A DNA stretch of 59,352 nucleotides from Paracoccaceae bacterium (lineage in GTDB: Bacteria > Pseudomonadota > Alphaproteobacteria > Rhodobacterales > Rhodobacteraceae), in NCBI GenBank assembly GCA_018223085.1, contig JAAEZB010000011.1:1-59352 (forward strand). The letters are read 5' to 3'. The translations under genes and the position numbers were made by a program. Positions 57,294 through 59,352 of this stretch are shown here, piece after piece (position 1 is the first letter of the stretch; each line of letters begins with the position of its first letter). The notes beneath the pieces are model-generated. The model saw only the letters and a list, made by a program, of their open reading frames with translations, had not been told where the DNA came from and did not search any database.

Positions 57294-59352
57294 GTGAGCT
57301 CCCGGACAAGAACAAGCCATTGGGCACGCCTGACGCGGTTGCGTCGCCAGAGGCGGGTGCAGAATGTCGCCACTTTGGGCCTTGTGCTTCTGGGGCCGTG
57401 CCTCGCGTTTGCGACCTTCCTTGTTCTTGGGCCGATGAATCAGGGCGCCTCGTCGAACGCGCTCAGGCTCGTGTTGATGCTCGACCTCGTTTATGTGCTG
57501 GTGATTGCCGCTCTGGTGGCACAGCGGGTGGCGCGGATGATCGCGTCACGGCGGGCGCAATCGGTTGGCTCACGGCTGCACCTGCGGCTTACGGGGGCGT
57601 TCGCGATTTTGGCGCTGGTGCCGACGGTGAGCGTCGCGATTTTTGCTGGGCTGACGGTTAATATCGGCCTTGAGGGGTGGTTCTCGGAACGGGTCAGCCG
57701 GGTGGTGGGCAATTCGGTTTCGGCCGCTCAGGCCTATGAGCAGGAGCATGTGCGTGACCTGCGGACCGATGCGGAGGCGTTGGCGAATTTCCTTAACCGA
57801 TCGCGCGAATCCTCGTTTTTCCTTACGGCTGGGGATATTCGGGTGCTTCTGTCGAGCGGGCAGGGACAGATTCAGCGGGGCCTGAAAGAGGCCTATGTGA
57901 TTGATGGCACCGGGGAAATTCGGGCGCGTGGCGCGAATTCCTATCTTTTCGACTTTGAGCAGCCCACCGAAGAAGAGGTCGCAGCGGCCAATGCCGGAGA
58001 GACGGTGGTGATCCGGGATTGGGACACCAACGAGTTGCGGGCGCTGGTGCGGCTTGAGGCATTTGTGGATCGGCTTCTCTATGTGAGCCGCGAGGTTGAT
58101 GGCAGCATCTTTTCGCTTTTGGATGAGACGCGGGAGACGGCCAAGCTCTACAATCAGCTTGAGGCCGAGCGCGGGCGGGTGCTGTTTGAGTTCGGGCTTG
58201 TTTACCTTGGCTTTGCGGTGATCCTGATCCTTGCGGCGATCTGGATGGGGATGTGGTTTGCCGAGCGTCTTGCGCGGCCCGTGGGGCGGCTTACCGGCGC
58301 GGCACAGCGTGTTGGGGCAGGAGACCTTGATGTGCGCGTGGTCGAGGAAGAGGGCGATGATGAGATCGCCATGCTGGGGCGTTACTTCAACCAGATGACC
58401 CGGCAGTTGAAGGGGCAGCGCGAGCGGCTTTTGCTCAATACGCATCAGATTGAGCGGCGGCGCAGGTTGTTTGACTCGGTGCTGTCTTCGGTGACCTCGG
58501 GGGTGGTTGGGCTTGACCCGGATGGGCGGGTGTCCTTTGTCAACCGGTCGGCGGAGCGGCTTCTCGATTGGTCGGACGATCATCAGGCGATGGCGCTTGC
58601 GGTGGCGGTGCCGGAATTCGGGCCGATGTTTGACCGCCTTGTGCGCGAGGGCAGTGAAGCGGTGCAGGGCGAGGTGCGGGTGAGCCGCTCGGGGCGGCTT
58701 GAGAACCTTCTTGTACGCATGGCGACGCGGCGCGGCGAAGATGGCAATCTTGAGGGCTACGTGCTTGCGTTTGATGATGTGACCGACCTTGTCACGGCGC
58801 AGCGCATGGCGGCTTGGGGGGATGTGGCGCGGCGCATTGCGCATGAAATTAAGAACCCGCTTACCCCGATTCAGCTCTCGGCGGAGCGTATCAAACGTAA
58901 GTTTGCGTCTCGGGTTGGTGAAGAGAGTGACACGCTTGAGCAGATGACAGACGTGATCGTGCGTCAGACCAATGATCTGCGCCGGATTGTCGATGAGTTC
59001 TCGAAATTCGCCCGGATGCCCGAACCGGACCGGCGGCAGGGGGATGTGGTTGCGACGCTCAAGGGCTGTGTCCTGTTGCAGGAAGCGGGCCAGCCCGAGG
59101 TGCATTTCGAGCGCGATATTGTGAGCGGGCCGCTTGAGGCGGAGTTTGATGAGACCATGATCTCGCAGGCTTTGACGAACCTCATCAAGAACGCAGGTGA
59201 AGCCATTGAAAGCCTTCAGGAAAAAGGCGCGCCGGACGGGCATCGGCCGGAGATACATATTTCCTGTGAGCAGCAGGACAACATGGCGGTGATCCGCATT
59301 GCCGATAATGGCATCGGCCTGCCGGAAGATCGTGCGCGGCTATTTGAGCCCT
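57294..59352 (+). CDS. ntrY: Nitrogen regulation sensor histidine kinase NtrY (3' end outside window)
   Basis: Membrane sensor kinase; 686 codons are visible and the frame is open to the right edge. An N-terminal multi-span part covers residues about 28-115 (LGLVLLGPCLAFATFLVLGP and later LRLTGAFAILALVPTVSVAI). A periplasmic region runs to about 305, then another span (LVYLGFAVILILAAIWMGM) and a HAMP domain follow. PAS comes next (VTSGVVGLDPDGRVSFVNRS), the phosphoacceptor histidine is in [20 protein letters not shown], and the ATPase start is in TNLIKNAGEAIES. The window ends inside the ATPase domain. The start is taken as GTG 57294, 107 bases after ntrC; ntrX probably follows outside. Confidence 0.95.
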   Translation, partial: MSSRTRTSHWARLTRLRRQRRVQNVATLGLVLLGPCLAFATFLVLGPMNQGASSNALRLVLMLDLVYVLVIAALVAQRVARMIASRRAQSVGSRLHLRLTGAFAILALVPTVSVAIFAGLTVNIGLEGWFSERVSRVVGNSVSAAQAYEQEHVRDLRTDAEALANFLNRSRESSFFLTAGDIRVLLSSGQGQIQRGLKEAYVIDGTGEIRARGANSYLFDFEQPTEEEVAAANAGETVVIRDWDTNELRALVRLEAFVDRLLYVSREVDGSIFSLLDETRETAKLYNQLEAERGRVLFEFGLVYLGFAVILILAAIWMGMWFAERLARPVGRLTGAAQRVGAGDLDVRVVEEEGDDEIAMLGRYFNQMTRQLKGQRERLLLNTHQIERRRRLFDSVLSSVTSGVVGLDPDGRVSFVNRSAERLLDWSDDHQAMALAVAVPEFGPMFDRLVREGSEAVQGEVRVSRSGRLENLLVRMATRRGEDGNLEGYVLAFDDVTDLVTAQRMAAWGDVARRIAHEIKNPLTPIQLSAERIKRKFASRVGEESDTLEQMTDVIVRQTNDLRRIVDEFSKFARMPEPDRRQGDVVATLKGCVLLQEAGQPEVHFERDIVSGPLEAEFDETMISQALTNLIKNAGEAIESLQEKGAPDGHRPEIHISCEQQDNMAVIRIADNGIGLPEDRARLFEP

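Overview
The window reads as chromosomal backbone DNA of an alphaproteobacterium of the order Rhodobacterales, most like the roseobacter group. The reasons are gene content and order: mnmA-sciP-ctrA, dusB(nifR3)-ntrB-ntrC-ntrY, an ispD-ispF fusion, lpxI instead of lpxH, a divergent DUF6477/DUF6456 pair, and an NtrC that lacks the GAFTGA loop. Base composition is GC-rich and even. I see no rRNA or tRNA gene, CRISPR array, insertion sequence, integrase or prophage. Both ends cut through genes: an OppC-type permease on the left and ntrY on the right.

Layout. 1-2885 (minus) holds two peptide-type ABC permeases below an AraC regulator. 2949-3821 is miaA. 3932-16010 (plus) is a long envelope and isoprenoid block: pyrH-frr-uppS-cdsA-dxr-rseP, a 44-residue membrane protein, then bamA-skp-fabZ-lpxA-lpxI-lpxB. 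It makes undecaprenyl phosphate, phospholipid and lipid A precursors and inserts outer-membrane proteins. mnmA converges on lpxB across two perfect palindromes. 17310-22808 is the cell-cycle and repair block sciP-ctrA-ligA-recG. It is followed by a 40-residue single-span membrane protein behind a LexA-type box. 23263-28056 carries an IscU/NifU-like scaffold, hisI, gluQ, trmFO, an enoyl-CoA hydratase-like gene and a hotdog thioesterase. A TDT/SLAC1 family membrane protein and the rplM-rpsI operon follow.

30529-38668 is a run of minus-strand genes: two EamA transporters, a P-loop protein, metA, an alpha/beta hydrolase, ppk2-tetR-hypothetical, and an FkbM methyltransferase. 38809-50005 mixes a second FkbM methyltransferase, guaA, an SH3-domain secreted protein, an MttB-family methyltransferase, DUF6477/DUF6456, lipA, a small membrane protein coupled to hpt, a Coq10/RatA-type protein and an MmgE/PrpD protein. 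50083-59352 has amtB, ispDF-pgpA-pncC, and the nitrogen regulatory operon dusB-ntrB-ntrC-ntrY.

Most genes are housekeeping. The points most worth following are short. They are a LexA box with 10-11 bp GTTC phasing in front of a small membrane protein next to recG, two copies of an intergenic repeat built on three 11-bp units, a hairpin-plus-motif element just beyond the stop codons of minus-strand genes, and several unannotated small membrane proteins.
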